Source: Vibrio japonicus
Lineage (GTDB): Bacteria; Pseudomonadota; Gammaproteobacteria; Enterobacterales; Vibrionaceae
Length of the DNA: 64,000 nucleotides
Assembly: GCF_024582835.1 (NCBI RefSeq)
Contig: NZ_CP102097.1
Coordinates: 186,001-250,000 of the forward strand
Direction of reading: 5' to 3'
How positions within the stretch are numbered: the first letter of the stretch is position 1; each line of letters starts with the position of its first letter. Positions 1-9,072 of the stretch are shown piece by piece. Below the pieces are notes generated by a model that saw only the letters and a program-made list of their open reading frames with translations, made no database searches and was not told the DNA's origin. Both the position numbers and the translations under genes were made by a program.

Positions 1-1343
1 CACACAACTTGGCTGCCGCCGCAATCGATGCCCGTATCTACCACGAACAACGCCATGGCTATGATGATTTTGAACAGCGTAGTGGATTAACCGCTCTGCG
101 TATCGATCCCATGCGCGTAGTTTGGAAGCGCGTAATGGATCACAATGATCGCGCACTTCGCATGGTAACGGTTGGTCGCAACGAAGCAGATAAAACCATC
201 AACGGCTATGAGCGCGAAGATGGCTTCGATATCTCTGCGGCGTCTGAGTTAATGGCCATCCTCGCCCTTGCGACAGACTTAAAAGATCTCAGAGCAAGAC
301 TCGGGCGTATCGTGGTCGCCTATAACCTTGATGGTAATCCGGTAACGACGGAAGATTTACAAGTCGCTGGCGCAATGGCCGTCACTATGAAAGACACCAT
401 TGAGCCAACACTGATGCAAACCTTGGAAGGTGTGCCGACACTTATCCACGCTGGCCCATTCGCAAACATTGCCCACGGTAACTCATCCATCATCGCTGAT
501 AACATCGCAACAAAACTGAGTGAGTACACCGTGACCGAAGGTGGCTTTGGCTCTGATATGGGATTTGAAAAAGCCTGTAATATCAAAGCTCAAGTATCCG
601 GAAAAGCGCCTGACTGCGCTGTTATTGTCGCGACCTTACGTGGCTTAAAAGCAAACTCGGGCTTGTATGACCTAAAACCCGGCCAGCCTATCCCTAAGTC
701 GTTGTTTGAAAACGATTCAGAAGCATTAGTAGCTGGATTCGAAAACCTAAAATGGCATATTAACAACGTCAATAAATATGGCATTCCGGCTGTTGTAGCG
801 ATCAATCGCTTCCCGCAAGACAGCGGAGAGGAACTTCTCCAACTCAAGGCCATGATTGAAGCCTTGCCGAACAATGTAGACGTCGCGATTAGTGAAGGAT
901 TCGCCAAAGGTGGAAACGGAACGGTTGAGCTTGCAGAGAAAGTGATCAAACAGACTCAGTCAAACGCCACATTCAAACCTCTTTATTCCTTTGAGCAAAC
1001 AACGGAAGAAAAACTCATGGCGGTGGCAGAAGCGGGCTATGGGGCTTCGAACGTTGTGCTGAGTGATAAAGCGAAACAACAACTTGAAGCGCTTAAAAAG
1101 CATGGATTCGATAATCTAGCCGTTTGCTTAGCCAAAACACCACTGTCCATTTCAACCGATGGTTCAGTCAAAGGCGCACCAAGCCACTTCGATGTCCCGA
1201 TTCGCGAGCTTAAACTGTGTGCAGGTGCTGGGTTTATCTATGCACTATGCGGCAATGTAATGACCATGCCAGGGTTACCAGATAAGCCAGCCTTCATGAA
1301 TTTAGACTTGGATGAAAATGGAAATATTGTTGGCCTAAGCTGA
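1..1343 (+). CDS. fhs: Formate--tetrahydrofolate ligase, 5'-truncated by window edge
   Basis: ATP-dependent ligation of formate to tetrahydrofolate, giving 10-formyl-THF for one-carbon metabolism in the cytosol. The frame is already open at base 3 and reads [15 protein letters not shown], a stretch characteristic of the family, so the start lies left of the window and about 447 C-terminal residues are visible (family proteins are usually 550-590 aa). Further family-like stretches are the segment near base 650 ([10 protein letters not shown]) and the C-terminal [10 protein letters not shown]. No frameshift or internal stop is seen. It stands alone on its strand here and is closed by a strong hairpin terminator at 1367-1402. 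Identity is very likely; the missing N-terminus, which carries the P-loop, cannot be judged. Confidence 0.95.
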   Translation, partial: HNLAAAAIDARIYHEQRHGYDDFEQRSGLTALRIDPMRVVWKRVMDHNDRALRMVTVGRNEADKTINGYEREDGFDISAASELMAILALATDLKDLRARLGRIVVAYNLDGNPVTTEDLQVAGAMAVTMKDTIEPTLMQTLEGVPTLIHAGPFANIAHGNSSIIADNIATKLSEYTVTEGGFGSDMGFEKACNIKAQVSGKAPDCAVIVATLRGLKANSGLYDLKPGQPIPKSLFENDSEALVAGFENLKWHINNVNKYGIPAVVAINRFPQDSGEELLQLKAMIEALPNNVDVAISEGFAKGGNGTVELAEKVIKQTQSNATFKPLYSFEQTTEEKLMAVAEAGYGASNVVLSDKAKQQLEALKKHGFDNLAVCLAKTPLSISTDGSVKGAPSHFDVPIRELKLCAGAGFIYALCGNVMTMPGLPDKPAFMNLDLDENGNIVGLS

Positions 1344-1366
1344 TTTCCGACTCTTATCACCTTCAA

Positions 1367-1402
1367 AAAGGCTTAGATTCTGCTCTAAGCCTTTATTTTT
1401 TA
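1367..1402 (+). terminator. Intrinsic terminator after fhs
   Basis: Perfect 11-bp stem (1367-1377 with 1384-1394), a six-base loop, then A and a run of six T. It lies 23 bases after the fhs stop codon. Confidence 0.9.
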
Positions 1403-1484
1403 AGTGCGATTAGGCTCAATCCACGAAATCTCATCGAAGATCATGTACCATTGAAGAACAACTCAGCTAACACTGGAATTCTTC

Positions 1485-3374
1485 ATGGAAGCAGAACTAT
1501 TGGAAATTAAAAACTTCCTAGCCCAACATCCACCCTTTGACGAACTCGAAGAGGACGTCCTCAACTTCGTCACTCGCCACGTTGAAATCTCCTACTTTCG
1601 TCAAGATACCCCCATCATTCACTTTGGTGACGAAATTCATGACCTGTATATGGTGCGAAGCGGTGTAGTCGAAGTGTACCGACGTAAAGGTGAGCTTTAT
1701 AACCGCTTGGATGAAGGCGCTGTCTTTGGCCAAATGGGTCTGCTGACGAACAACAAAGTGCGTTTTCCGGTTAAAGCGATAAGAGACACCCTAGTTTACT
1801 GCATTCCAGAAGCCGTGTTTCAAGAGCTCTATGAAAAGCACGAATCCTTCGCTGACTTTGTGGAAGTTCAAGACAATGCGAGGCTTCGTCAGGCGGTATC
1901 GAACACGCACGATCAAAACGACCTCACTTCATCCAAAGTGAGTACCTTGCTCACGCGTGATGCACCATTTATCAACCAAACTGAAACCATCCAAAATGCA
2001 GCCATCAAAATGGCAGACGAAGCCGTCTCGGCTCTACTAGTTCTTGATCCCGACATTCTCGAAGATAACGAGGAAGATCTATCTCCACTCGTCGGAATCA
2101 TCACCGACCGGGATCTATGTACTCGTGTACTTGCTCAAGGTTTGGACTCTAGCGAAGAAGTCTCGAGCGTAATGTCTACAGACTTAATTTCTCTCGATCA
2201 CAATGCCTATGTCCACGAAGTCATGTTGACCATGCTACGATACAACGTGCATCACCTACCCGTTCTAAAAGATAAGAAGCCAATCGGCATAATTGAAGCG
2301 ACGGACATTGTGCGCTATGAATCTCAGAACTCCTTATTATTGGTCAGCAGCATATTCCAGCAGCAATCGATTGAAGATCTTGCCGCCGTCTCAGAGCAAG
2401 TGAAAACCAGTTTTGTGCGACTGGTCAACGAAGATGCCAACTCACACATGGTGGGCAGTGCCATGTCAGTCATCGGCCGAAGCTTTAAACAACGAATTAT
2501 CGAATTGGCTGAAGAAGAGCTCGGTGAGCCGCCAATCCCGTATTGTTTCCTTGCACTTGGCTCTATGGGACGCGATGAGCAATTGCTCGTGACGGATCAG
2601 GATAACGCTATCATCCTCGATAATACCTTTGTTAAGGAAGAACACGATGCCTACTTTGCCGAGCTGGCGAAACGCGTGTGTGATGGACTGGACAAATGCG
2701 GTTATCGCTATTGTACAGGCGACATCATGGCGACCAATGAAATGTGGCGTATGACTCGAAGTGAATGGGAAGAGTGTTTTGCAGATTGGATTGATGATCC
2801 AAACCCGAAAGCCTTACTCAACGCGTCAATTTTTTTCGATTTGGACGGGGTTTATGGCCGCTTAAAATGGGCAGAGCACCTTAACGGCTTTATTGTCAGA
2901 CGTGCGCGTAAAAACAATCGCTTCCTCGCTTGCCTCGCACGCAATGCGCTAAATAGAACGCCACCGCTAGGGTTCTTTAAAAGTTTCGTAATGGAGAAAG
3001 ATGGTCAGCATAAAAATTCGATCAATCTAAAACGACGCGGCACCGCGCCTTTAGCCGATTTGATCCGCGTTCATGCTCTCGCGGTTGGCTCACGCTCAAA
3101 GAACTCTTTCGAGCGATTGGATGATATTCAGGAAGCGGGTATTTTGCCAAAGGGTAAAGCCGAAGACTTGCGCGATGCGCTTGAATTTATCTCGATGGTT
3201 CGTATTCGCCACCAAGCGTCTGACGTAGAAAATGAAATGGAACCAGACAACAACATTGAGCCAGAAAACTTATCAGACTTTGAGCGACGAAACCTGAAAG
3301 ATGCGTTCCAGATCCTCAGCAATGGACAAAACTTTCTAAAATTCCGTTATCAGGCCAGCCAAAAATTTAAGTGA
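1485..3374 (+). CDS. cNMP-binding / CBS / DUF294 putative nucleotidyltransferase
   Basis: 629-aa cytosolic protein with a layered signal-input design: a cyclic-nucleotide-binding-like domain (about residues 10-125), two CBS motifs (about 150-215 and 225-280), then a DUF294 nucleotidyltransferase-like domain containing GSMGRDEQ at 359-366 and the DQD acidic pair at 371-373, followed by the DUF294 C-terminal domain. This resembles GlnD-type nucleotidyltransferases, but the substrate is unknown for this family. It is followed after only seven bases by a DnaQ-like exonuclease, so the two are co-transcribed. In many gammaproteobacteria this pair sits near acetate-activation genes, which is family knowledge and not visible here. 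The role is probably regulatory; the catalytic function is inferred from motifs only. Confidence 0.85.
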   Translation: MEAELLEIKNFLAQHPPFDELEEDVLNFVTRHVEISYFRQDTPIIHFGDEIHDLYMVRSGVVEVYRRKGELYNRLDEGAVFGQMGLLTNNKVRFPVKAIRDTLVYCIPEAVFQELYEKHESFADFVEVQDNARLRQAVSNTHDQNDLTSSKVSTLLTRDAPFINQTETIQNAAIKMADEAVSALLVLDPDILEDNEEDLSPLVGIITDRDLCTRVLAQGLDSSEEVSSVMSTDLISLDHNAYVHEVMLTMLRYNVHHLPVLKDKKPIGIIEATDIVRYESQNSLLLVSSIFQQQSIEDLAAVSEQVKTSFVRLVNEDANSHMVGSAMSVIGRSFKQRIIELAEEELGEPPIPYCFLALGSMGRDEQLLVTDQDNAIILDNTFVKEEHDAYFAELAKRVCDGLDKCGYRYCTGDIMATNEMWRMTRSEWEECFADWIDDPNPKALLNASIFFDLDGVYGRLKWAEHLNGFIVRRARKNNRFLACLARNALNRTPPLGFFKSFVMEKDGQHKNSINLKRRGTAPLADLIRVHALAVGSRSKNSFERLDDIQEAGILPKGKAEDLRDALEFISMVRIRHQASDVENEMEPDNNIEPENLSDFERRNLKDAFQILSNGQNFLKFRYQASQKFK

Positions 3375-3381
3375 GGCAATC

Positions 3382-4101
3382 ATGTTCAATAAATTGATGA
3401 GCGCACCAAGTATAGACTGGCCAGCCAAGTTTAAACGTAAGTCGGAAAATGCTCGGGACGAACGCTTAAAAACGTACTTCAGCCAAGACTTACCAGTGGC
3501 GACAACCCCTTTGGAAGACATAACGTTTTTGGCTATGGACTTTGAGACGACTGGATTAGATTCTGACGACGATGACATAATCACGATTGGAACCGTGCCA
3601 TTTACATTAGATCGCATTTTCCTCAACCAAGCAAAGCACTGGACCGTCAGACCTCAAAAGCAATTAGCGGAAGACTCTGTTGTGATACATGGTATTACTC
3701 ATTCAGACGTGCTCGATGCCCCAGACCTGTCTGAAGTTTTTGATCAAGTGCTCGAAGAGATGGCAGGAAAAATTATGGTTGTGCATTATGAGCGAATTGA
3801 ACGAGAGTTTTTTAATCGCGCATTAATCGCACGCATACATGAAGGTATCGAGTTTCCCGTGGTCGACACAATGCATATCGAAACACAAATTCAGCAAAGA
3901 GATACAGGCGGATTCATAAACAAAATCCGTGGTAAAAAACCTCAGTCTGTTCGACTGAATGCAAGCCGAATGCGTTACGGACTACCACAATATACACCTC
4001 ACCATGCACTGACAGACGCGGTCGCCACGGCAGAGTTGCTTCAGGCGCAAATCGCGTACCATTACGATAGAAAGCAGCCGATCAGCCAACACTGGATTTG
4101 A
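3382..4101 (+). CDS. DnaQ-like 3'-5' exonuclease (DEDDh family)
   Basis: 239-aa protein with the exonuclease fold of DNA polymerase III epsilon. Exo I is AMDFETTGLD (D53, E55) and the Exo III-like motif near the C-terminus reads HHALTDAVATAEL, giving the H and D of the DEDDh set. It lacks the polymerase-binding tail of true DnaQ and is therefore a stand-alone exonuclease of unknown substrate. The start at 3382 is supported by a GAGG sequence overlapping the upstream stop codon, so translation is likely coupled to the cNMP/CBS/DUF294 gene. The pairing suggests the exonuclease may be controlled by, or work with, the upstream regulatory protein; this is inference. Confidence 0.88.
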   Translation: MFNKLMSAPSIDWPAKFKRKSENARDERLKTYFSQDLPVATTPLEDITFLAMDFETTGLDSDDDDIITIGTVPFTLDRIFLNQAKHWTVRPQKQLAEDSVVIHGITHSDVLDAPDLSEVFDQVLEEMAGKIMVVHYERIEREFFNRALIARIHEGIEFPVVDTMHIETQIQQRDTGGFINKIRGKKPQSVRLNASRMRYGLPQYTPHHALTDAVATAELLQAQIAYHYDRKQPISQHWI

Positions 4102-4137
4102 TGCCAATTGTTCATGTTTGCTGGTTAAAATCGAAAG

Positions 4138-4167
4138 CATTAAAAAGGGGCGAATCATCGCCCCTTT
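4138..4167 (-). terminator. Intrinsic terminator for the BCCT gene
   Basis: A 10-bp perfect stem (4144-4153 with 4158-4167) with loop ATCA. On the minus strand the stem is followed by a run of T, so it ends the BCCT transcript; it may also slow convergent transcripts from the exonuclease gene. Confidence 0.8.
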
Positions 4168-4186
4168 CCATTTCGCTAAGTTGTTC

Positions 4187-5764
4187 TTAACGCTTGTAAT
4201 CTTCCGTGCGCATACCCATCACAAGGCTGACACACATCAGCAGCAGAACAATAGTAAACGGTAGTGCTGTTGAAATCGCACCCGCTTGCAGTGCTTGAAT
4301 CGCTTCTGTACCACCAATCCAAAGCAACGCGATCGCTATCGCACCTTCCATCAGTGCCCAGAAGATACGCTGCAGAACAGGCGCATCGACTTTACCACCA
4401 GCAGTAATGCTGTCGATAACCAATGAACCTGAGTCCGAAGAGGTAATAAAGAACACCAAGACTAGAATCACAGCAATAAATGACAGCACAGTTCCCATAG
4501 GCAGCACATCAAACATTTCAAACATTGCTAGTGATACGTCTGTTAGGCCTTTCGCACCCAATTGGCCAACGTTATTCGCTACTTGATCAATAGCCATACC
4601 ACCGAATACAGACATCCAGATGATAGTCACAAATGTTGGCACTAGAAGTACAGCTGTAATGAACTCACGTACTGTACGACCTTTCGAAACACGCGCGATG
4701 AACATGCCTACAAATGGTGACCAAGAGATCCACCACGCCCAGTAGAATACCGTCCAGCCTTGGAACCAAGCAACGTCATCACGACCGTGAGGATTACTAA
4801 GTGGAATAATATTTTCAACGTACGCCATTAGCGTTGTGCCAATGTTACCAAGCGTAATTGCGTAACCGATTAATGCCACCAAGATAAGAAGCAAAAACGC
4901 CACTATCATGTTGATGTTACTAATGACTTTTACACCACCATCAATACCACGAACCACCGATACAACTGCTAGAAGCGTCACGCCGACAATAACCACCATT
5001 TGTAGACCAAGACCCGCCTCTATACCGAAGACATGGTGGATACCACTCGCCGCTTGCTGAGCACCTAGGCCAAGCGAAGTCGCCAAACCGAATAGTGTCG
5101 CCAGTACCGCTAATATATCAACAATATGACCAGCCCAACCCCAAGCGCGGTCGCCTAATAAAGGATAGAAAATCGAGCGAATCGAAAGTGGTAGGCCCTT
5201 GTTATATGCAAAGAACGCAAGAGAGAGCGCCACAACACCGTAGATTGCCCAAGGGTGTAAACCCCAGTGGAACATCGTCGCACCCAGAGCAAGCTTCGCA
5301 GCTTCGGGGGTATTGGCTTCAACACCCAGCGGTGTTTCATACCAACCCGTAAAATAAGCAACAGGTTCAGCAACACTCCAGAACATCAGGCCGATACCCA
5401 TACCTGCGGCAAATAGCATAGAAAGCCATGAAATAAATGAGTAATCCGCCGTCGCGTCATGACCACCCAAACGGATTTTACCTAACGGTGAAACAATCAG
5501 CGCTAAACAGAAAATAACAAAGATGTTGCCCGACCAGATGAACAGCCAATCAAAGCTACCAATAATCTGCCATTTAATGCCGTCTAACGTTGACTTCGCG
5601 GTTTCTGCATCGACCAATAGAGTTGCAATTAAGAACAGAGCGATTAAACCCGCACTCCATCCAAATACGGGGTTATGTACATCAAACCCCCACTTCTGCA
5701 CATTATCTTGACCGATTGTATAATCGGTACTGTCGATACTGTACTTATCAATACCTTTCGTCAT
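4187..5764 (-). CDS. BCCT-family betaine/choline-type transporter
   Basis: 525-aa inner-membrane carrier with about 12 transmembrane segments. The family signature is clear around residues 335-365 (WAWWISWSPFVGMFIARVSKG), including the tryptophan-rich segment that lines the substrate site. The N-terminal ~40 residues are hydrophilic. BCCT carriers import glycine betaine, choline, carnitine or similar compatible solutes by Na+ or H+ symport. The gene is divergent from a MarR-family regulator; in vibrios the equivalent pair is OpuD/BccT3 next to CosR, which represses compatible-solute genes at low salt. I infer the same role here. The 388-bp shared upstream region carries a 15-bp perfect palindrome at 5916-5930. 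The exact substrate cannot be read from sequence. Confidence 0.93.
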   Translation of the reverse strand: MTKGIDKYSIDSTDYTIGQDNVQKWGFDVHNPVFGWSAGLIALFLIATLLVDAETAKSTLDGIKWQIIGSFDWLFIWSGNIFVIFCLALIVSPLGKIRLGGHDATADYSFISWLSMLFAAGMGIGLMFWSVAEPVAYFTGWYETPLGVEANTPEAAKLALGATMFHWGLHPWAIYGVVALSLAFFAYNKGLPLSIRSIFYPLLGDRAWGWAGHIVDILAVLATLFGLATSLGLGAQQAASGIHHVFGIEAGLGLQMVVIVGVTLLAVVSVVRGIDGGVKVISNINMIVAFLLLILVALIGYAITLGNIGTTLMAYVENIIPLSNPHGRDDVAWFQGWTVFYWAWWISWSPFVGMFIARVSKGRTVREFITAVLLVPTFVTIIWMSVFGGMAIDQVANNVGQLGAKGLTDVSLAMFEMFDVLPMGTVLSFIAVILVLVFFITSSDSGSLVIDSITAGGKVDAPVLQRIFWALMEGAIAIALLWIGGTEAIQALQAGAISTALPFTIVLLLMCVSLVMGMRTEDYKR

Positions 5765-5915
5765 CTTTCCTCTCTTGATGAAATTTTGTCCCTAATCAAA
5801 TCTTAAGATAGAAAAATCATTAGTGATGAAAATAATTTCGTCTATATGAAGACTTGATCGTCTACCCCACATTGTACGCATTCCGTTATTTCATGCCAGT
5901 AAACCATGATTAAAC

Positions 5916-5930
5916 GATTGAAATTCAATC
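5916..5930. promoter_or_regulatory. 15-bp perfect palindrome, candidate operator of the MarR/CosR-like regulator
   Basis: GATTGAAATTCAATC is a perfect inverted repeat (seven base pairs around a central A) in the middle of the divergent region between the BCCT carrier and the MarR gene. MarR proteins bind such palindromes; assignment to this regulator is inference. The rest of 5765-6153 is AT-rich with no convincing gene. Confidence 0.45.
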
Positions 5931-6153
5931 AATCCGTCATTATCGAGCATGATTTTTGAACAATAAAAACCTTACCAGACGTTTATTATGATTTGAATAC
6001 TAAACATTTAACCCCTACAGATTGCGCAGCTCGAAGAGATAAATTTACCACTATACTTATTAGACTAGCCTCTTATCGATTTTCACACTTCAATTTAGAG
6101 GAATTTTCATGTATTTTCTCGCCTCCAAACCTGCTGTTGACTAAGGATGAACA

Positions 6154-6630
6154 TTGGAAAAGCACGAAGAAGTCTTAGTTTCGATCCGCCAGATCATTCG
6201 CGCTATCGATCTACACTCAAAACGACTGAGCAAAGAGTCTGGTTTAACAGGCCCTCAGCTGATTCTTATGCGCTCTATCAAAGAGCTAGGTGAAGTGACA
6301 ATCCGAGAATTGTCTAACCATACCAATATGAGCCAGGCTACCGCGACGACCATTTTAGATCGCCTTGAAAACAATGGTTTAGTACAGCGGATTCGCAGCG
6401 TAAAAGACAAACGAAAAGTACACGCACATTTGACTGATAAAGGTCGGGAGACGTTGAGTCAAGCGCCCATGCCACTACAGCAGAACTTTATAAATAAGTT
6501 CCAGCAACTTGAAGAGTGGGAGCAATCACTCTTGCTTTCTTCTGTTCAAAGAATCTCGGCGATGATGAATGCGGAAGATATCGATGTAGCGCCGGTTCTG
6601 GAAATTGGCAGCATCACCAAGCCTGAATAA
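6154..6630 (+). CDS. cosR: MarR-family regulator, CosR-like
   Basis: 158-aa winged-helix regulator. The helix-turn-helix is around residues 35-75 (LGEVTIRELSNHTNMSQATA), followed by the basic wing (RIRSVKDKRKVHAHLT) typical of MarR. It starts at TTG 6154, supported by AAGGA at 6143-6147 with six bases spacing; no better ATG exists in frame. It is divergent from a BCCT osmolyte carrier, matching the arrangement of CosR in vibrios, a repressor of ectoine synthesis and betaine uptake genes under low osmolarity. The name rests on family resemblance plus that context, so it is probable and not proven. A hairpin follows the gene. Confidence 0.8.
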   Translation: MEKHEEVLVSIRQIIRAIDLHSKRLSKESGLTGPQLILMRSIKELGEVTIRELSNHTNMSQATATTILDRLENNGLVQRIRSVKDKRKVHAHLTDKGRETLSQAPMPLQQNFINKFQQLEEWEQSLLLSSVQRISAMMNAEDIDVAPVLEIGSITKPE

Positions 6631-6644
6631 TTATCGACGCTTGC

Positions 6645-6678
6645 GGCGTTTAGCTTTCTCCCGATTAGGCTAAACGCC
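6645..6678. terminator. Hairpin between the MarR and Lrp genes, weak terminator
   Basis: 10-bp stem (6645-6654 with 6669-6678), 14-base loop, between two convergent genes. Neither side has a good T run, so termination efficiency is doubtful. Confidence 0.4.
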
Positions 6679-6704
6679 CGTGTTATCGCTACGTGCACAA
6701 TCAA

Positions 6705-7160
6705 CTAAGTAAAAACCGGTAACTCACTAAACTCTTTCACCTGACGAATAGCCAAATGGGTGTGTATGTCTTTCACATTATCGTGCCTTTGAAGCTTGCG
6801 CGTGAATGACTCATAGCCAGTCAGATCATGGCTCACCACCTCCAAAAGATAGTCATACGCACCCGACACAACGTGACAGCTTGTGACTTCTTCCATATCT
6901 TGAATTGCTTTCTCAAACGCATCAATAGAACTCGCTTGATGGTTGTTAAGGCTTACCTCGACAAACACCGTCATCCCCACACCGACTTTCTTCTTATTGA
7001 GTTTTGCTTGGTAGCCAGCAATGACCCCATCGTCTTCTAATTTTTTTATTCTACGAGCACAAGGGGATGCAGATAAGCCGACTTTGTCTGCAATATCAGC
7101 TGTCGATTGACGAGCATCTTTTTGTAGCAACGAAAGAATGTGGCGATCAATTCTATCCAT
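6705..7160 (-). CDS. Lrp/AsnC-family transcriptional regulator
   Basis: 151-aa protein with an N-terminal helix-turn-helix (residues about 1-50: IDRHILSLLQKDARQSTADIA) and a C-terminal RAM effector-binding domain (about 65-140). Family members bind amino acids or related small molecules and oligomerise on DNA. It is divergent from a DMT-family exporter starting at 7307; such pairs commonly consist of an amino-acid exporter and the local sensor that controls it. A 23-bp near-perfect palindrome at 7197-7219 lies between the two genes and is a good operator candidate. The effector is unknown. Confidence 0.92.
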   Translation of the reverse strand: MDRIDRHILSLLQKDARQSTADIADKVGLSASPCARRIKKLEDDGVIAGYQAKLNKKKVGVGMTVFVEVSLNNHQASSIDAFEKAIQDMEEVTSCHVVSGAYDYLLEVVSHDLTGYESFTRKLQRHDNVKDIHTHLAIRQVKEFSELPVFT

Positions 7161-7196
7161 GAAGCTTTTTAACCTTTTCTATCAATATACTTATCT

Positions 7197-7219
7197 ATTT
7201 TGGTGAAAATCATCAAAAT
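7197..7219. promoter_or_regulatory. Candidate Lrp/AsnC operator
   Basis: 23-bp inverted repeat with arms ATTTTGGTGA and TCATCAAAAT; nine of eleven pairs match around a central A. Located 37 bases upstream of the Lrp-family gene and about 90 upstream of the DMT gene. Confidence 0.5.
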
Positions 7220-7306
7220 CAATCTATTTATTAGCCAACTTTGCCATATTTCGTTCCTTTATACGAATCATAATTAATGAACCAATAACAAATCGATAAC
7301 ACGTCT

Positions 7307-8230
7307 ATGATTTCTGGCTACTTGGCAATGTTTGCCACCTTACTTCTTTGGTCTGGCTTTTTTCTTTCCCTACGCAGCGGGGCGCATTCTGAACTGACAT
7401 CGGCCGATATTGCGTTCACGCGCTTCCTCATTCCTTGCTTAGTTCTGCTGCCATTTGTGATTAAATCATTTAAACAGCTTGTGGCGGTCCCTAAACGTTA
7501 CTTACTGGGTATGTTTATAGGCTGTGGCTTGCCCTACTTGCTGGTTGCTGGAACGGGCATGCAGTTTGCTCCCGTGTCAGACGGTAGCGCTCTTATTCCT
7601 GGCACCTTACCGCTATTTGTGTCAGCCATTGCTATTCTGTTGTATAAGCAGCCTCTAAGTCATCATCGGATAGCCGGATTGTCGCTGGTCGTGATTGGCA
7701 TATTCGCCTTTCTCTATCAAAGCGTGACGCAGCTTGATAGCGGGTTGTTACAAGGTCACATGCTATTTTTGATTGGTAGTTTCATGTGGGCGACGTTTAC
7801 CATTTGTGCGCGGGTTTCCAACTTACATCCAATGGTCACGGCAGGGTTTATTTCCTTGCTTTCGAGCTTATTGCTCGTGGCATTAGTTGCGAAAGGTACC
7901 CTACCCAGCTACTTAGTCTCTACGCCTATTTCAGAGTGGCCATGGAAAGAGCTTTCTGGGCATATTGTTTTACAAGGCATTGGAGCTGGGTTGATCGCGT
8001 CTTTTACCTATCTAAAAGCCATTTCCGTGCTTGGGGCAGAAAGAACAGCAGCATTTGGCGCGGCGACGCCAGCAATCGCGACACTGCTTGCCATTCCAGT
8101 ATTTGGTGAAGAACCGACATTAATAGGATGGCTCGCACTGAGCTTAGTGTGTGTAGGCAGTTTAATCGCGAGTAACATTTTCATGAAACAGGACGCGTCT
8201 CTTCTTTATCAACCGCCCAAATTCAAATAA
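7307..8230 (+). CDS. DMT superfamily (EamA) transporter
   Basis: 307-aa integral membrane protein with about ten transmembrane helices in two repeated EamA halves. The family exports amino acids and metabolites or moves unknown small molecules. The divergent Lrp/AsnC regulator suggests an amino-acid-like substrate and induction when that substrate accumulates. The ATG at 7307 directly follows the divergent promoter region and begins a hydrophobic helix, as expected for the family. Its last codons overlap by eight bases with a small minus-strand frame at 8223. Substrate not determinable. Confidence 0.9.
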   Translation: MISGYLAMFATLLLWSGFFLSLRSGAHSELTSADIAFTRFLIPCLVLLPFVIKSFKQLVAVPKRYLLGMFIGCGLPYLLVAGTGMQFAPVSDGSALIPGTLPLFVSAIAILLYKQPLSHHRIAGLSLVVIGIFAFLYQSVTQLDSGLLQGHMLFLIGSFMWATFTICARVSNLHPMVTAGFISLLSSLLLVALVAKGTLPSYLVSTPISEWPWKELSGHIVLQGIGAGLIASFTYLKAISVLGAERTAAFGAATPAIATLLAIPVFGEEPTLIGWLALSLVCVGSLIASNIFMKQDASLLYQPPKFK

Positions 8231-8477
8231 GCACAAACCAAATTGGGGTGCATACAGCTAAACGAAACAGCGGCCGAGCATAAGAGGAGTGCCGTAATCT
8301 CACGGCAAATGGAGCAATGATAAAAAGTGCAATGAGCAAATGCATTGCACTTTTTTCAATAAGCAGCTCCAGACACACAAGATAGAATAACCAACACACT
8401 ACTTCTACGTTGGTTAGGTGTAGTTTCTTCCCTAAAGCAGTTAGAAACAGAGCAGCAGTAAGCAAAGGTATCATCAA
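8223..8477 (-). CDS. Small putative membrane protein
   Basis: 84-aa frame (82 aa from the ATG at 8474) rich in hydrophobic residues, with about two to three possible membrane spans and an RLRH basic patch. It is convergent with and overlaps the end of the DMT gene by eight bases. The start is TTG at 8477 or ATG at 8474, and no good ribosome-binding site is visible. I do not recognise a family. The Fur-like box at 8519-8537 lies about 42 bases upstream and could serve this frame as well as the plus-strand gene. It may be spurious. Confidence 0.35.
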   Translation of the reverse strand: MMIPLLTAALFLTALGKKLHLTNVEVVCWLFYLVCLELLIEKSAMHLLIALFIIAPFAVRLRHSSYARPLFRLAVCTPIWFVLI

Positions 8478-8518
8478 ATTCGACGTTGTTTTGGATTAAT
8501 ATTTTATCCTTACACATT

Positions 8519-8537
8519 AATGATAATAATTATCACT
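8519..8537. promoter_or_regulatory. Fur box
   Basis: AATGATAATAATTATCACT contains the near-palindrome TGATAATAATTATCA and closely fits the 19-bp Fur consensus built from GATAAT repeats. It lies about 93 bases upstream of the DUF1289/Cys-rich gene. Confidence 0.75.
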
Positions 8538-8629
8538 TGCAACAACTTTGTTTACCCATGCGCATTATTAGTGATCTCGCGACATTCGTATTATAGTTTC
8601 GCTATTGAAACAACTCGGATATTTATATT

Positions 8630-8938
8630 TTGAAATCACCTTGCGTCGCAGCGTGCAAAAACAATGGTGGCATATGCAGTGGCTGCCATCGAACTATGGA
8701 TGAAATCTCTCAGTGGCGACATCTTAGCGACGAGCAACGAGACTCCGCCATGAATACTCTCGCTGGTAAAGAAGCGACTCACCAATGCCCCTCTTGCGAT
8801 AACAATGCGGTATGCGACATTAGCTTGGGGAAAGAGACCTGTTGGTGTTTTGAACTCGAAGAACGCGATACTTCCACTTTACAAAAGTCTAATACCTGCT
8901 TATGTCGTAAGTGCCTAAGCAAGCTACCTATCGCATAA
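8630..8938 (+). CDS. DUF1289 plus Cys-rich CWC protein, probably Fur-regulated
   Basis: 102-aa cysteine-rich protein. Residues about 2-45 match DUF1289 (SPCVAACKNNGGICSGC, then a tryptophan after EISQ). Residues about 58-100 form a second cysteine-rich unit, CPSC...VC...CWCF...CLCRKC, like the CWC family. The many Cys pairs suggest zinc or iron-sulphur binding; no function is established. Translation appears to start at TTG 8630, because DUF1289 normally begins at the KSPC sequence. A strong Fur box upstream predicts induction in iron starvation. A two-domain fusion of these modules in one short protein is the noteworthy feature. Confidence 0.8.
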   Translation: MKSPCVAACKNNGGICSGCHRTMDEISQWRHLSDEQRDSAMNTLAGKEATHQCPSCDNNAVCDISLGKETCWCFELEERDTSTLQKSNTCLCRKCLSKLPIA

Positions 8939-9072
8939 GAATGTGCGCTTATCTCATAAATAGGACATTTGACCCAAATTTGTCATGCCACTAACCTTTA
9001 TTGACTAAACTCTCATAATCTTCTGTTTTTACTCACATAAAATTCCAGCTAAACGATAAATGGGAATGTTAA

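Noticed and set aside
5993..6178. 61-codon frame upstream of the MarR gene.
   Set aside because: Not family-like, lies in the divergent promoter region and overlaps the true start with no ribosome site.
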